From assembly GCA_964342265.1 (NCBI GenBank), contig CAYFFE010000002.1, positions 1-64,000 on the forward strand: a stretch of 64,000 nucleotides of DNA. The letters run 5' to 3'. A model generated the notes under the pieces. It saw only the letters and a list, made by a program, of their open reading frames with translations, was not told where the DNA came from and did no database searches. The position numbers were made by a program, and so were the translations under genes. Position 1 is the first letter of the stretch. Each line of letters opens with the position of its first letter. The DNA comes from Halioxenophilus sp964342265 (GTDB lineage Bacteria > Pseudomonadota > Gammaproteobacteria > Pseudomonadales > Cellvibrionaceae). Below, one piece after another: positions 1 to 10,000 of this stretch.

Positions 1-954
1 AAAGCAAAGCATTACCGACAAAGCAATCACATCAGTGAAGACCTCGGCACAGCGGTAACCGTGCAGGCCATGGTTTTTGGCAACAGCGGTGCCCACGCCG
101 GTGCCGGCGTAGGATTTACACGCAACCCCACCACCGGCGATAAAGTGCCTTGGATTGATTTTTTGTTAAACGCACAAGGCGAAGATGTGGTATCCGGCCG
201 ACGGAACGCGCGCGGCAGTGACGATTTAGCTCGTTGGTTTCCTAAGCCTTGGCACGATTTGCAAGAGGCCATGCGACGACTGGAGCACCATTTTAAAGAT
301 ATGCAGGATATTGAATTTACCATCGATAACGGTCAACTCGCGCTATTACAAACCCGTAGCGGCAAGCGCACACATTTCGCTGCGGCACAACTGGCGTTGG
401 ATTTTGCCGACGAAGGCATTATTACGCTCGACGAAGCCTGGCAAAGACTCGAAAAATTACCCAAAGATTGTTTAATTCGTCGACGGGTAAGCGATCAATT
501 GGGTCAGCAACACAACCCTATTACAACCGCCGATACCGCCAGCACTGGTGTTGCCTCTGGAAAATTATGTTTAAGCGAAGCCAAGGCAATTTATTTTAAA
601 CAAAAAGGCGAAAACGTAATTTTGGTTCGACCCGATGCCGAAACCAAAGACATAAAAGCCTTAGAAATTGCCGAGGGTTTACTCACTCAACGGGGCGCCC
701 GCACCTCCCACGCAGCCGTGGTGGCACGGCATCTGGGCAAAGTGTGTTTAGTGGGAGCTCAAAAGACGCAAATAATTGAAGAGAGCGGCAAAGTCATTAT
801 TAATGATCGCGAATTTTTAGAAGGCGACGCTCTTACTTTGGATGGTAATACCGGGAATATTTACAGCGGAATATTAGAAACCGTAGAGGAACCCGACCCA
901 CTGCTAACCGAAAGAATTAATCAACTTAAATTAAAGCGACAACCGACACATTAA
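1..954 (+). CDS. PPDK-like phosphotransferase, 5'-truncated by window, lacking the C-terminal PEP domain
   Basis: The reading frame is open from base 1, so the gene begins outside the window. The visible part matches the end of the ATP-grasp domain of pyruvate phosphate dikinase (FTRNPTTGDK, NAQGEDVVSG, KDMQDIEFTI, LLQTRSGKR), followed by the swivelling phosphohistidine domain with the catalytic His in ARTSHAAVVARHLGK. In that loop the usual GGMTSH is GARTSH. A normal PPDK continues for about 350 residues into the PEP/pyruvate TIM barrel. Here the protein stops soon after the His domain (end LKLKRQPTH). It may therefore be a stand-alone nucleotide-dependent histidine phosphodonor whose partner domain is encoded elsewhere, or a shortened paralogue. 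The family assignment is firm; the function of the short form is unknown. Confidence 0.8.
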   Translation, partial: KAKHYRQSNHISEDLGTAVTVQAMVFGNSGAHAGAGVGFTRNPTTGDKVPWIDFLLNAQGEDVVSGRRNARGSDDLARWFPKPWHDLQEAMRRLEHHFKDMQDIEFTIDNGQLALLQTRSGKRTHFAAAQLALDFADEGIITLDEAWQRLEKLPKDCLIRRRVSDQLGQQHNPITTADTASTGVASGKLCLSEAKAIYFKQKGENVILVRPDAETKDIKALEIAEGLLTQRGARTSHAAVVARHLGKVCLVGAQKTQIIEESGKVIINDREFLEGDALTLDGNTGNIYSGILETVEEPDPLLTERINQLKLKRQPTH

Positions 955-1012
955 AACGATGAGCATTAGTAACAATTAATCGATCGCAGTTTCGGATAAT
1001 AAATCGCGTTTA

Positions 1013-1483
1013 TTACCAAGAGCAATACGGCGCAGCTAGTAAATTAACATTATAGTATTTGGGGTCACCCGTGACTTCTTCGATAACCCAAGGCGGCAGA
1101 GTGATCGATTCGTTTTCGTCGGTCAGCTCCACCTCGGCCACTATCAAGCCTTGATTGTCACCGTGAAAAATATCCAACTCCCAAGTGTGCTGAGCAAAAG
1201 GAATGCAATAGCGTGTTTTTTCGATGATGGGTCCAGAACACAATTGATCTAACATGGATTTTGCATCAGCGACAGGAATGGGGTATTCAAACTCAACCCG
1301 TGTTGCACCGGTATTGGCACCTTTAAGCGTTAAAAAAGCCTGGGGGCCTTGAATTCTTATTCTAACAGCGGTTTTATCTTGCGTGGCAATGTAACCCTGA
1401 CAAATGACCTTTCCGCTGGGAAGTGATAATTGGGTAATTTGGTTGGCATCCACCAAAAACTTTCGTTCAATTTCTAATGGCAT
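1013..1483 (-). CDS. CYTH domain protein (triphosphate tunnel metalloenzyme)
   Basis: 156 aa. The N-terminus PLEIERKFLV carries the ExExK signature of the CYTH superfamily (CyaB adenylate cyclase/thiamine triphosphatase). Alternating charged strand motifs follow (VRIRI, TRVEFEYPI, WELDIFHG, VAEVELTDE), as expected for the eight-stranded tunnel that binds a triphosphate with metal. Small bacterial members of this length are usually inorganic tripolyphosphatases rather than cyclases, so tripolyphosphate hydrolysis is the likeliest activity, by inference. The start ATG lies 2 nt after the stop of the upstream CHAD gene, so the two are almost certainly translationally coupled. CYTH and CHAD domains are often fused or adjacent, and both are linked to polyphosphate. 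Confidence 0.85.
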   Translation of the reverse strand: MPLEIERKFLVDANQITQLSLPSGKVICQGYIATQDKTAVRIRIQGPQAFLTLKGANTGATRVEFEYPIPVADAKSMLDQLCSGPIIEKTRYCIPFAQHTWELDIFHGDNQGLIVAEVELTDENESITLPPWVIEEVTGDPKYYNVNLLAAPYCSW

Positions 1484-1485
1484 TG

Positions 1486-2385
1486 TTACAACTCGACCGA
1501 AGATTTATATTCGCCTTCAAGGCATTCGTAAAATTCTGCAACTTTAAGGGCATACAGTTTTTTACCAATGGTTTTACTGAGTTTGTGCATGGATTTTTGT
1601 TCTTTATTAATAATTCGAACAATGGTTTTCTTGTCATTTTCTTGCAAACTGGCACTATTTACTAGCCATAGGTTTAGCTCACTCAAGTCGTGGTAGTCAC
1701 CCAACAAATCAGCAAGCGACTTGGCGGGACTTTTAAACGGCTCTAGTAAATTCTTTGCTAAGGGTTGCATAAAATCCACTTGATAGCACAAATCCTTTAC
1801 GCGTTTGCGCCAATCATGCATGGCTTCCGCGCTGGGTTCTTTACGACAGTGTTTGTACAGCGTTCGGCCTTTGCGATAACTTTTGGTTAAACCAGCCACT
1901 AAAACCAAACCATCGGTGGTAATTAATGGTAAGGGTTGTGACAACTCGGTATTGATTATAGAAATGGCTGCAGGAACGGCATTTACGGATTGCTCACCGC
2001 TGGCTTTTTTAACGGCCTCAGCTTGGTTGTTAACGAGCAGTTGGTGTAAATTATTAAAGCTGGACGTATTTTTTGGCGTTTTATAGTGAGTTTGTAAACG
2101 CTGTAAACACTCTAATAATGCATCTGCGTCGCGCACATCCGATAGGCTGTTGGCGAGATCTCGGCAACAATCGTTGCGGTGATTATATTCCACTTCGCCT
2201 ACACCGGTTCTAGACAGGCGCAACAGCGAACGAATTTTCTTTAGATTTTTACGGGCATCGTGTATGGCTTCCTGACGGTCGACTACCTCACGTTCCAATT
2301 CTTCCATACAATCGCGCAATAATTGCCGATACACTCGAGCCACGGTAGCGGCGGTTCCTTCGTGTGTGGCAAATTGGTAGGCCAT
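1486..2385 (-). CDS. CHAD domain-containing protein
   Basis: 299 aa and largely alpha-helical. Conserved histidines sit in basic helices: HDARKNLKKIRSLLRL near residues 43-58, HDWRKRVKDLCYQ near 190, and GDYHDLSEL near 230. This is the pattern of CHAD (conserved histidine alpha-helical domain), two four-helix bundles with a basic groove that binds polyphosphate granules. No signal peptide or membrane segment is visible, so the protein is cytoplasmic. It is the first gene of a two-gene unit with the CYTH gene directly downstream. A role in polyphosphate binding or turnover follows from family knowledge; nothing in the sequence shows the exact substrate. Confidence 0.85.
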   Translation of the reverse strand: MAYQFATHEGTAATVARVYRQLLRDCMEELEREVVDRQEAIHDARKNLKKIRSLLRLSRTGVGEVEYNHRNDCCRDLANSLSDVRDADALLECLQRLQTHYKTPKNTSSFNNLHQLLVNNQAEAVKKASGEQSVNAVPAAISIINTELSQPLPLITTDGLVLVAGLTKSYRKGRTLYKHCRKEPSAEAMHDWRKRVKDLCYQVDFMQPLAKNLLEPFKSPAKSLADLLGDYHDLSELNLWLVNSASLQENDKKTIVRIINKEQKSMHKLSKTIGKKLYALKVAEFYECLEGEYKSSVEL

Positions 2386-2424
2386 AAATGCTCCTAAACC
2401 CTATTTTATATTTAACTTTTCAGG

Positions 2425-4596
2425 CTAGGCCTGTTCGATAAGCCAGCAGTGATGGATTTTACTGTTGCGTTTAAAATCGGGATCCAAACTCTGCTGAGTA
2501 TAATCTTTAACCGTGTATTTCTCTAAAGCCTGAGCATCTAACTTAAACCCGCGAAGATTATTAGAGAAAATTAATAAGCCACCGGGGTTAAGCAGCTCCA
2601 TACAACGTTTTATTAGGCTTACATGATCACGCTGCACATCTAACACTTGCTGTATGCGCTTGGAGTTAGAAAAAGTGGGCGGATCGAGAAAAATCATATC
2701 GAAGCCTTCTCGACACTGAGTTAACCACTCCAAGCAATCTGCTTGTTCGAAGCGATGCTTACTACTGACCAATTTATTAAGCCTGAAATTACGCTCCGCC
2801 CAATTGAGATAGGTTTTCGACATATCCACACTAACCGTTTCTTTAGCGCCGCCCAGCGCGGCATGAACACTGGCCGTGGCGGTATAGCAAAATAAATTAA
2901 GAAACTTTTTATTATGAGCGTGCTCATAAATGTACTGGCGAATCGGCCGATGATCCAAAAACAAACCGGAGTCTAAGTAATCCCATAGATTGATTTCAAA
3001 CGTCGCGCTGCCTTCGGTACAGGTTATAGCATTCGATTTATCAGAGTCGAGACGCTCGTATTGGCTTTTACCCTTGTTGCGCCGCCGCGTTTTGATGCTT
3101 GTTTTCTCCAAATCGGGCTGAATAACTTGTTTTACTGCCGCGATGATGTCGTTTAGCCGCGCTTGTGCTTTTTCTTCATCAATGGATTTAGGCGCTTGAT
3201 ATTCTTGCACATGCACATAGTCACCGTACACATCAATCGCCGCCGAGTACTCGGGCATATCCGCATCGTACAGCCGATAGCAAGTGACGTTTTGCTTATC
3301 CCGCCATTTGCCTAAATGTTTAAGATTTTTTTGCAAACGGTTGATAACCATTTTTGCGCCTTCGGTGATTTTATAGGGATCACGAGGACTTGTTAATGTT
3401 TCGATGGGCGGAGGTGCATTAACAACACTCTGCTCGTTAATATCGAACATCAGTAATTCAGCGGGAATCGTACCGTTAAATAGTTTGTATTTTTTATGGC
3501 TGCGCAAGCCCATAAATTTTCCCGCGTCGGGATTACCGGTAAACACGCCGGCTTGCCAACCCATAAATTCCGTTTTTAGTCGGTTACCCAAATCCGCATA
3601 CAAACCCGCCAATTGCTCTAGCTCACCCAAGCGCTCACCGTAAGGTGGGTTGGTAATGATTAAACCTGGTGTTAGCTCAGCGTGTGTGGGCTTTTTAAAT
3701 TCCTGCAAAGGTTTGGGTAAAACCCGTACTTTGTTGTAAAAGCCGGCCCTTTCAATATTATTTTGTGCGGCATCTAGTACGCGTTTGTCACTGTCGTAGC
3801 CGCGGATTTCTGGAATTTTATCCAAATCAATACGCGCCCTTGCTTCTTCACGCAATGCCAACCAATGATCATTTTCATGATTTAACCAATGCTCGAAAGC
3901 AAAAACCGGACGTTTTAACCCGGGTGCCATGTCGGCGGCGATCATTGCCGCTTCGATTAAAAAAGTCCCGGAGCCGCACATAGGATCGAGCAAACACCCG
4001 CCTTGCGCGGCAATGTTTGGCCAGTTACTGCGGTAGAGAATGCCCGCGGCCAAATTCTCTTTTAGTGGTGCCGCGCCCTGATCAAGGCGGTAGCCCCGTC
4101 GGTGCAAGCTTTCTCCACACAAGTCGAGTAATAACGAGAGTTTGCCCTTTGCTAAACGCGCGTTAATAATCAGATTAGGAGACTGCTTATCCACATCGGG
4201 ACGCACCGAGAACTGATTTCGCAAACGATCCACGACGGCGTCCTTAACCTTAACAGCCCCAAACTGGCTGTTACGAATGGATCGATTACTGCCCTGAAAG
4301 TCTACCCACAATTTTCCATTAGGACTAATATGATCTTGCCAAGCAATTTCGCTAACGCACTCATACAAATCTTCGGCGGTAGTAACTTTAGCGGATATCA
4401 ATTGCAAAAATACTTTGTTAGCAATTCGCGACCAAAGGCAAATTCGATAAGCCGTGGCTAATTCAGACTCAAACCAAATGCCGCCTACGGTCTCACGTTT
4501 AAACTCCCCGCCCAGATCGATAACTTCCTTCTGGAGCAATTGTTCAAGGCCTTTGGGACAGTTTGCGTAAAATTCATACATATATTGTTCATTCAA
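2425..4596 (-). CDS. rlmL: bifunctional 23S rRNA methyltransferase RlmKL (m2G2445 and m7G2069)
   Basis: 723 aa, the usual length of fused gammaproteobacterial RlmKL (YcbY). The N-terminal half has a THUMP domain and the RlmL methyltransferase, with LLDPMCGSGTFLIEAAM as SAM motif and NPPYGERLGE as catalytic motif. The C-terminal half is the RlmK methyltransferase with FLNLFCYTATASVHAALGG and FLDPPTFSNSKR. It methylates two guanines of helix 74 in 23S rRNA during 50S assembly. It sits near rmf and pyrD, as in Pseudomonas and Escherichia. The ATG at 4596 agrees with the conserved YEFYANCPKGLE start. No defect is seen. Confidence 0.95.
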   Translation of the reverse strand: MNEQYMYEFYANCPKGLEQLLQKEVIDLGGEFKRETVGGIWFESELATAYRICLWSRIANKVFLQLISAKVTTAEDLYECVSEIAWQDHISPNGKLWVDFQGSNRSIRNSQFGAVKVKDAVVDRLRNQFSVRPDVDKQSPNLIINARLAKGKLSLLLDLCGESLHRRGYRLDQGAAPLKENLAAGILYRSNWPNIAAQGGCLLDPMCGSGTFLIEAAMIAADMAPGLKRPVFAFEHWLNHENDHWLALREEARARIDLDKIPEIRGYDSDKRVLDAAQNNIERAGFYNKVRVLPKPLQEFKKPTHAELTPGLIITNPPYGERLGELEQLAGLYADLGNRLKTEFMGWQAGVFTGNPDAGKFMGLRSHKKYKLFNGTIPAELLMFDINEQSVVNAPPPIETLTSPRDPYKITEGAKMVINRLQKNLKHLGKWRDKQNVTCYRLYDADMPEYSAAIDVYGDYVHVQEYQAPKSIDEEKAQARLNDIIAAVKQVIQPDLEKTSIKTRRRNKGKSQYERLDSDKSNAITCTEGSATFEINLWDYLDSGLFLDHRPIRQYIYEHAHNKKFLNLFCYTATASVHAALGGAKETVSVDMSKTYLNWAERNFRLNKLVSSKHRFEQADCLEWLTQCREGFDMIFLDPPTFSNSKRIQQVLDVQRDHVSLIKRCMELLNPGGLLIFSNNLRGFKLDAQALEKYTVKDYTQQSLDPDFKRNSKIHHCWLIEQA

Positions 4597-5289
4597 CTAA
4601 ATGGATTAACCAGACGAAAATCGCCGGCACTGGTGGGTATTTTCCTTTGATTTGGAAGTACCGCTATTTATTTAAGCGACTGTTTATATTTTTATTCACT
4701 CTTGAATTGTTTTTCTATAGATAGGTTTATTTTGGTTCGATTTTTTAATAATAATTGAAAACCTAAGTATTTGAGTCAGAACAGATATTATCTGCATAAC
4801 TTATAAGGTTTAGCCCAAACTATAAAACGTATTCCTTAAGTGGCGAAAAATCAGACTGTTAGCGGGCAAATCTTAACTATTTCCTACATTTATATTACAG
4901 GATCGGCCTGTTTGGCATATTTGATGCCATATTGGTAACTATACTGTAACCTAAATTATACTAATCGGTAATATAGCTTTAACTTTTTAGAAATATTTGG
5001 TCATTCACAAAGGTACCTTAATTTTGCTCTACTGAGAGTCCGGCTCACGAAAGCTGTCTCTCAAACCACGATTGGTTTCGGTTCTAAATTAAGGATTCGG
5101 TAAATGCTTTATCCGCACACGAACTTACCCCTATCCCTCAAATCTTGTTGTTGCTTATCCGCCCTTTTTACTGGGTGAGTGTGTAACGCAGGTTGCCTAT
5201 GGTGGTTTAAAGGTTATTTGGTGGAGCAGCCGACCCGGGCTGGTTAGCAAACATCATTGAACAATACTAACGACGAGGTACGCTAAACC
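4597..5289. other. 693-base gene-free stretch upstream of rmf
   Basis: AT-rich spacer between the divergent rlmKL and rmf genes. I see no coding sequence. It contains a short inverted repeat around 4911-4931 (TGGCAT/ATGCCA) and another, TGAGAG/CTCTCA, around 5032-5063 in what would be the rmf leader. The long leader fits the strong growth-phase control known for rmf, but I cannot place a promoter with confidence. Confidence 0.4.
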
Positions 5290-5493
5290 ATGAAACGTCA
5301 GAAACGCAATCCATCTGAACGGGCTTTCTCCAAAGGGTATGTGGCTGGTTTTGAAGGGAGATCGCGCAGTGCGTGTCCCCACGAAACTCTGAAGATTCGT
5401 TACGATTGGCTTAACGGCTGGCGTGAAGGTCGCAAAGACCAGTGGAATGGTTTTAACCGTTTTGCTACCGCGCAAAAACTTTCTAACCTCTAA
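5290..5493 (+). CDS. rmf: ribosome modulation factor Rmf
   Basis: 67 aa, small and very basic. It opens MKRQKRNPSERAFSKGYVAG and contains GRSRSACPHE and WLNGWREGRKDQ, the hallmark segments of RMF. RMF binds the 30S platform near the anti-Shine-Dalgarno region in stationary phase and drives formation of inactive 100S ribosome dimers. The neighbours rlmKL and pyrD match the Pseudomonas order. Family knowledge predicts induction by stress or slow growth. Identification is secure despite the small size. Confidence 0.95.
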   Translation: MKRQKRNPSERAFSKGYVAGFEGRSRSACPHETLKIRYDWLNGWREGRKDQWNGFNRFATAQKLSNL

Positions 5494-5559
5494 ATTCGAC
5501 CACTCAATCAACTGAAAGGCATTTAAAAAATCGACAATCAGTAAACAGTTTAAACCCAG

Positions 5560-5620
5560 AGGCTTTCACTCAAAGCCTAGTGCGTATAGCCGCCGGATCG
5601 TTTTACGTGAAGGCGGCTAT
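5560..5620. other. two adjacent stem-loops between rmf and pyrD
   Basis: AGGCTTT (5560-5566) pairs with AAAGCCT (5572-5578), and ATAGCCGCC (5586-5594) pairs with GGCGGCTAT (5612-5620). They lie between convergent rmf and pyrD. Neither is followed by a good T-tract, so they may be transcript-end stabilisers rather than intrinsic terminators. Confidence 0.45.
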
Positions 5621-5745
5621 TACGGCACTTACTCATTTCTTCGAAACATTCATCGCAAAAACTACAACGCTATTTTTAACGCCTTCTAATTTTTTGCTCA
5701 ACCCTTCTTTTACTCAAATCAGCTGTTTTTTACTTATTGGTCCAT

Positions 5746-6792
5746 TTAACTTTCGATTTCAGCTTGGCTAACACTGTTGCGATCTTTGATGGCTTTGTTG
5801 ATTTCAGAAATTAACCTGGGTCCGCGATAGATGAATCCCGTATAAATTTGCAAAAGACTGGCTCCCGCATCAAGTTTTTCAAGAGCGTCGTCGCCACTAA
5901 AAATACCGCCCACACCAATAATGGGCAAAGCGCCCTGCAAGACATCAGACAGTGATCTTATTACCTGCGTAGAGGCATCACGCACAGGTTTACCCGATAA
6001 GCCACCGGCTTCGTCGCCGTGTTTTAAATGTTCTACTGTGGATTTGTTTAATGTGGTATTAGTAGCAATTATCGCGTCCATTTTTTCGTTAACGATGGTA
6101 TCGGCCACTTGCTTAATTTCATCGTCGCTCATATCGGGTGCAATTTTAACGGCAATGGGCACATGCCTTTGGCTGTCTTGCGCCAATTCTAATCGCTTAC
6201 TGTGAATGCCCGCCAACAATTGTTGTAGCGTCTCGCCAAATTGCAAATCGCGCAAGCCCGGTGTGTTCGGTGAAGAAATATTAATGGTGATGTAATCGGC
6301 GTAGGGGTAAACGGCCGTTAATGCCGTTTGATAATCCAGAAGCGCATCTTCTTCGGAGGTTTGTTTATTTTTACCGATGTTTATACCCAAAGGGCCAGAA
6401 TATTCACGCTTTTTAACCCGCTCTACTAGGTGATCCACACCTTTATTATTAAACCCCATTCGATTAATTATCGCCTCCGCTTCGGGCAAACGAAATAACC
6501 GTGGTTGTTCATTACCCGGTTGTGGCTTGGGGGGGACCGTACCCACCTCGATAAAACCAAACCCCATTTTGCCCAACGCATTAAAATAATCGGCGTTTTT
6601 ATCTAACCCCGCCGCAAGGCCGACGGGATTGTCGAACTTTAATCCCATGACTTCCACAGGATTGCTGGGCACGTCGCCTTTAAAAGCCGTCAGTACTCGT
6701 AGCCGATTTAATGCCCCAAGCCAATCCAAACTCAACTCGTGGGATACCTCGGGCTCCAATTTGAACAATAACTTCTGCAACGTGTTGTACAT
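5746..6792 (-). CDS. pyrD: dihydroorotate dehydrogenase (quinone), class 2
   Basis: 348 aa. Fourth step of pyrimidine biosynthesis: oxidation of dihydroorotate to orotate with electrons passed to the quinone pool. Class 2 features are the N-terminal helical extension (LFKLEPEVSHELSLDWLGAL) that docks on the inner membrane, GLAAGLDKNADYF, FIEVGTVPPKPQPGN, NRMGFNNKG and the catalytic serine segment ITINISSPNTPGLR. FMN-phosphate binding is supplied by IIGVGGIFSGDDA and LLQIYTGFIYRGP. The gene is complete and stands alone, convergent with rmf. Confidence 0.95.
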   Translation of the reverse strand: MYNTLQKLLFKLEPEVSHELSLDWLGALNRLRVLTAFKGDVPSNPVEVMGLKFDNPVGLAAGLDKNADYFNALGKMGFGFIEVGTVPPKPQPGNEQPRLFRLPEAEAIINRMGFNNKGVDHLVERVKKREYSGPLGINIGKNKQTSEEDALLDYQTALTAVYPYADYITINISSPNTPGLRDLQFGETLQQLLAGIHSKRLELAQDSQRHVPIAVKIAPDMSDDEIKQVADTIVNEKMDAIIATNTTLNKSTVEHLKHGDEAGGLSGKPVRDASTQVIRSLSDVLQGALPIIGVGGIFSGDDALEKLDAGASLLQIYTGFIYRGPRLISEINKAIKDRNSVSQAEIES

Positions 6793-6817
6793 GGTTCTCC
6801 CAATTTTTCTGCATTTT

Positions 6818-7042
6818 TTACCGAGGCTCGATTTTACTCAAGCGATTGTTGTGATCAAAGAAAATACGAAATCTCCCCGCGATTCCGCCATGCCCTACCC
6901 AGGGCCTGAGCGCTTCGGCGGGAAATTGTACACGGCGGCCGTCTAGAGCAGTAGCACTAATTACCGCTCGCCCCATTTGGTAGAACTTGAGGTATTCTTC
7001 GCGTGTAATTTTTAAGTGTACGTCTACAAAGCGCTGCTGCAC
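6818..7042 (-). CDS. DUF2835 family protein
   Basis: About 74 aa with the DUF2835 pattern: FVDVHLKITREEYLKFYQMG, then GRRVQFPAEALRPWV and GIAGRFRIFFD. No function is known for the family. I chose the GTG at 7042, which follows the stop of the upstream glutamate dehydrogenase by one base and has a purine-rich GGGCAGG before it. A longer frame starts with GTG codons at 7063/7060 inside the dehydrogenase gene. Either way the gene is translationally coupled to the dehydrogenase. Confidence 0.75.
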   Translation of the reverse strand: MQQRFVDVHLKITREEYLKFYQMGRAVISATALDGRRVQFPAEALRPWVGHGGIAGRFRIFFDHNNRLSKIEPR

Positions 7043-7043
7043 A

Positions 7044-10000
7044 TTAGGCCTGCCCTGCACCACTGACCGGTGCCAAGTGCCCGGTACACGCCGGTGTTTG
7101 ATCGCCTAAACTGTCGCAAAAACTGGAAGCCTGAGCCAAATCGAACAGTTCTCGCATGGCCACCGAGAACATTGCAAAATCGGAGACACTGGTGTTTTGT
7201 AGCTCCAGCATCATGGTGTTCCAGCGATGGTAGAGTTGTCGATGCTGTTGCGTCCACAAATCAAATGTTTCGTCGAGGTTTTTATCCGCTGGTTTTAAAC
7301 GCACAAACGAGACAGTTAGCGAACGAATTTGCACTTCCATATCATCAAGAAACGATTCTCGGGCCATGGCCTGCCAGTAATTTTCAACAGAAATATCCGA
7401 AATTTGGCTGGCAAACCAATTCAGCCCCAAACGGTCACTTAAGTAGAAAAAGATATGGGCAACCAATCGCAAATCGGCCTGACTTTGACGAGCCGCTTCC
7501 ACTGCGCCTAACCCCGAATACAAATTGGCCGGCAACGCGGCTGTACGCGCGTATTGATCACTAAAACCTAAGGATTTTGTGTATTCGTAACGAGCATTCC
7601 AGGCTTCTAGTGCTTCGCCTGCCAAAACCTCCGGCATGATATTAGCCAGTTCAATTAACGCACTGGAAAAATGCGGCACATCTTCCGCAGGGCTTAATTG
7701 CGAGCGTCGATTGCGCAAAAACCAGCGTGTACCCCTACGAACTCGACGGACCAGTTTGTCGAGCTCTTCCATTTGTACTTTTGCGTCCTGCTGATAATCC
7801 AAACTTTCAATTTGCTGTCGATATTCGGGCATTAAAAACACATCACGTGCTGTAATATAAGCGCGAGCGATGGTAGTGGCCGGCGCGCCGGTGGTTTCGG
7901 TTAAGCGGTGAAAAAAAGTAATGCCTCCGCTGTTAACCATATCGTTGGCCAACTGTGTGGCAATAATTTCTTTGCGCAACACATGCGAGCTGATTTGATC
8001 GGGGAATTTTTTCCTTAACAACGGTGGAGATGCTCGATAAACAATGTCTCCAATGTAGGAATCATTGGCGATTTCGTCGGCGGCCAGCGATTCTTTTAAT
8101 AGCACTTTAACGTAACTGATTAACACCGACAACTCGGGCCGCGTTAGACTTTTGTGTTGACTGTGCCGCTCCATAAGCATTTCGTCATCGGGCAAAAATT
8201 CAAGTTTGCGATTGAGCCGACCAGAGCTTTCCAATTGGGTGATCAGTCTTCGATACTCAGCAAATCTCGCTAATCCGGAGAACTCCGCCAAACTAATGGC
8301 TTGCGTTTGCTGGTAGTTATTGGTGAGTACTAAATCAGCCACGGATTGCGTCATTTCAACCAATAAATTGTTGCGTTGTTTCGGCGTCATATCGCCATCG
8401 GCGACCAGTTTATCGATCAATATTTTGATATTAACTTCGTGGTCAGAACAATCCACACCGGCCGCATTATCAATAAAGTCGGTGTTACAAGCACCGCCGT
8501 TTAAACAAAATTCCACTCGCCCCAATTGCGTCATCCCAAGGTTACCGCCTTCGCCAAATACTTTGCAGCGCAATTCACTGCCATTAACACGCAGCGTATC
8601 GTTGGCTTTATCGCCCACATCGGCATGGCTTTCTTCGGAGGATTTTACGTAGGTGCCTATCCCCCCATTCCAAATCAAATCGACAGGCGCTTTTAATAAA
8701 CGATTAATTAATTCGTTTGGCGAAAGGCGCGATTCCGCTATAGCAAATCGTGCTTTCATCTCATCCGAGATAGGAATACTTTTTGCCGATCGAGAAAAAA
8801 CACCACCACCGGTAGAGATTAAATCCGGATTATAATCGCTCCAACCCATCTGCGGATTCTCAAACAAACGTTGGCGTTCTTGGAAGCTACTAGACGCATC
8901 GGGATTGGGGTCGATAAAAATTGCTAAATGGTTAAACGCAGCCACTAAACAAATGTGTTGTGATAAAAGCATGCCGTTGCCGAACACATCACCGGCCATA
9001 TCGCCAACACCAATAACCGTAAAGTCCTCGCTCTGAGTATTAAGGCCTTTTTCTTTAAAGTGCCGCTGTACCGACACCCAAGCACCACGAGCAGTAATAC
9101 CCATGCCTTTGTGGTCGTAACCTTGACTGCCACCGGAGGCAAAGGCATCACCTAACCAGTGACCGTATTCCTTAGATATTTCGTTGGCAATGTCCGAAAA
9201 TGTCGCCGTGCCTTTATCGGCGGCGACAACTAAATAAGGATCGTCATCGTCGTGGCGAACAACGTCTTTGGGTATAACAGTTTTGTTATCGACAATGTTA
9301 TCGGTAATATCCAAAAGGCCGCGAATAAAGGTTTTATAACAACTGATGGCTTCCTCTTGCATAACCTGGCGGCTCGCATTTTTAGGCGGTTTTTTTAATA
9401 CAAATCCACCCTTAGCTCCATTGGGTACGATCACGGCATTTTTAACTTGCTGGGCTTTTACAAGGCCAAGCACCTCCGTGCGATAGTCTTGCAGACGATC
9501 GGACCAGCGCAACCCACCACGAGCTACCGCGCCACCGCGAAGGTGAACGCCCTCCATGCGCGGCGAATAAACAAATATTTCGTACATAGGTCGTGGTTCA
9601 GGTATGTCGGGAATTTCTCTAGGCGATAGCTTAAACGAAATATAGTTTTTAAGCGTTTTATCATTATTTTTTTGAAAGTAGTTGGTTCTTAAAGTACCTT
9701 TAATTAAATCCAAATAACGCCGAATAATGCGATCATCGTTGAGATTATTAACCGCATCCAGAGCCTCGATAATTTTTTGTTGCAAACGCTCAATTCGTTC
9801 GATGTCGGTTTGTGTGAATTGGTTAATACGTGGATCAAATTTAGCTTTAAACAACGCCACTAAATTGCGGGTAATTTCTACATGTGTGGCCAATGTGTTG
9901 GCAATAAATCCGGAGCCGAAGTTAAAATTCGTTTGCTTCATGTACCGCGCGTAAGCACGTAATAACGTAACTTCCCGCCAACTCAGTCGAGCACCTAACA

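Noticed and set aside
7070..7564. 164-residue frame opposite the glutamate dehydrogenase
   Set aside because: Antisense shadow of the conserved C-terminal region of the dehydrogenase; no family match.
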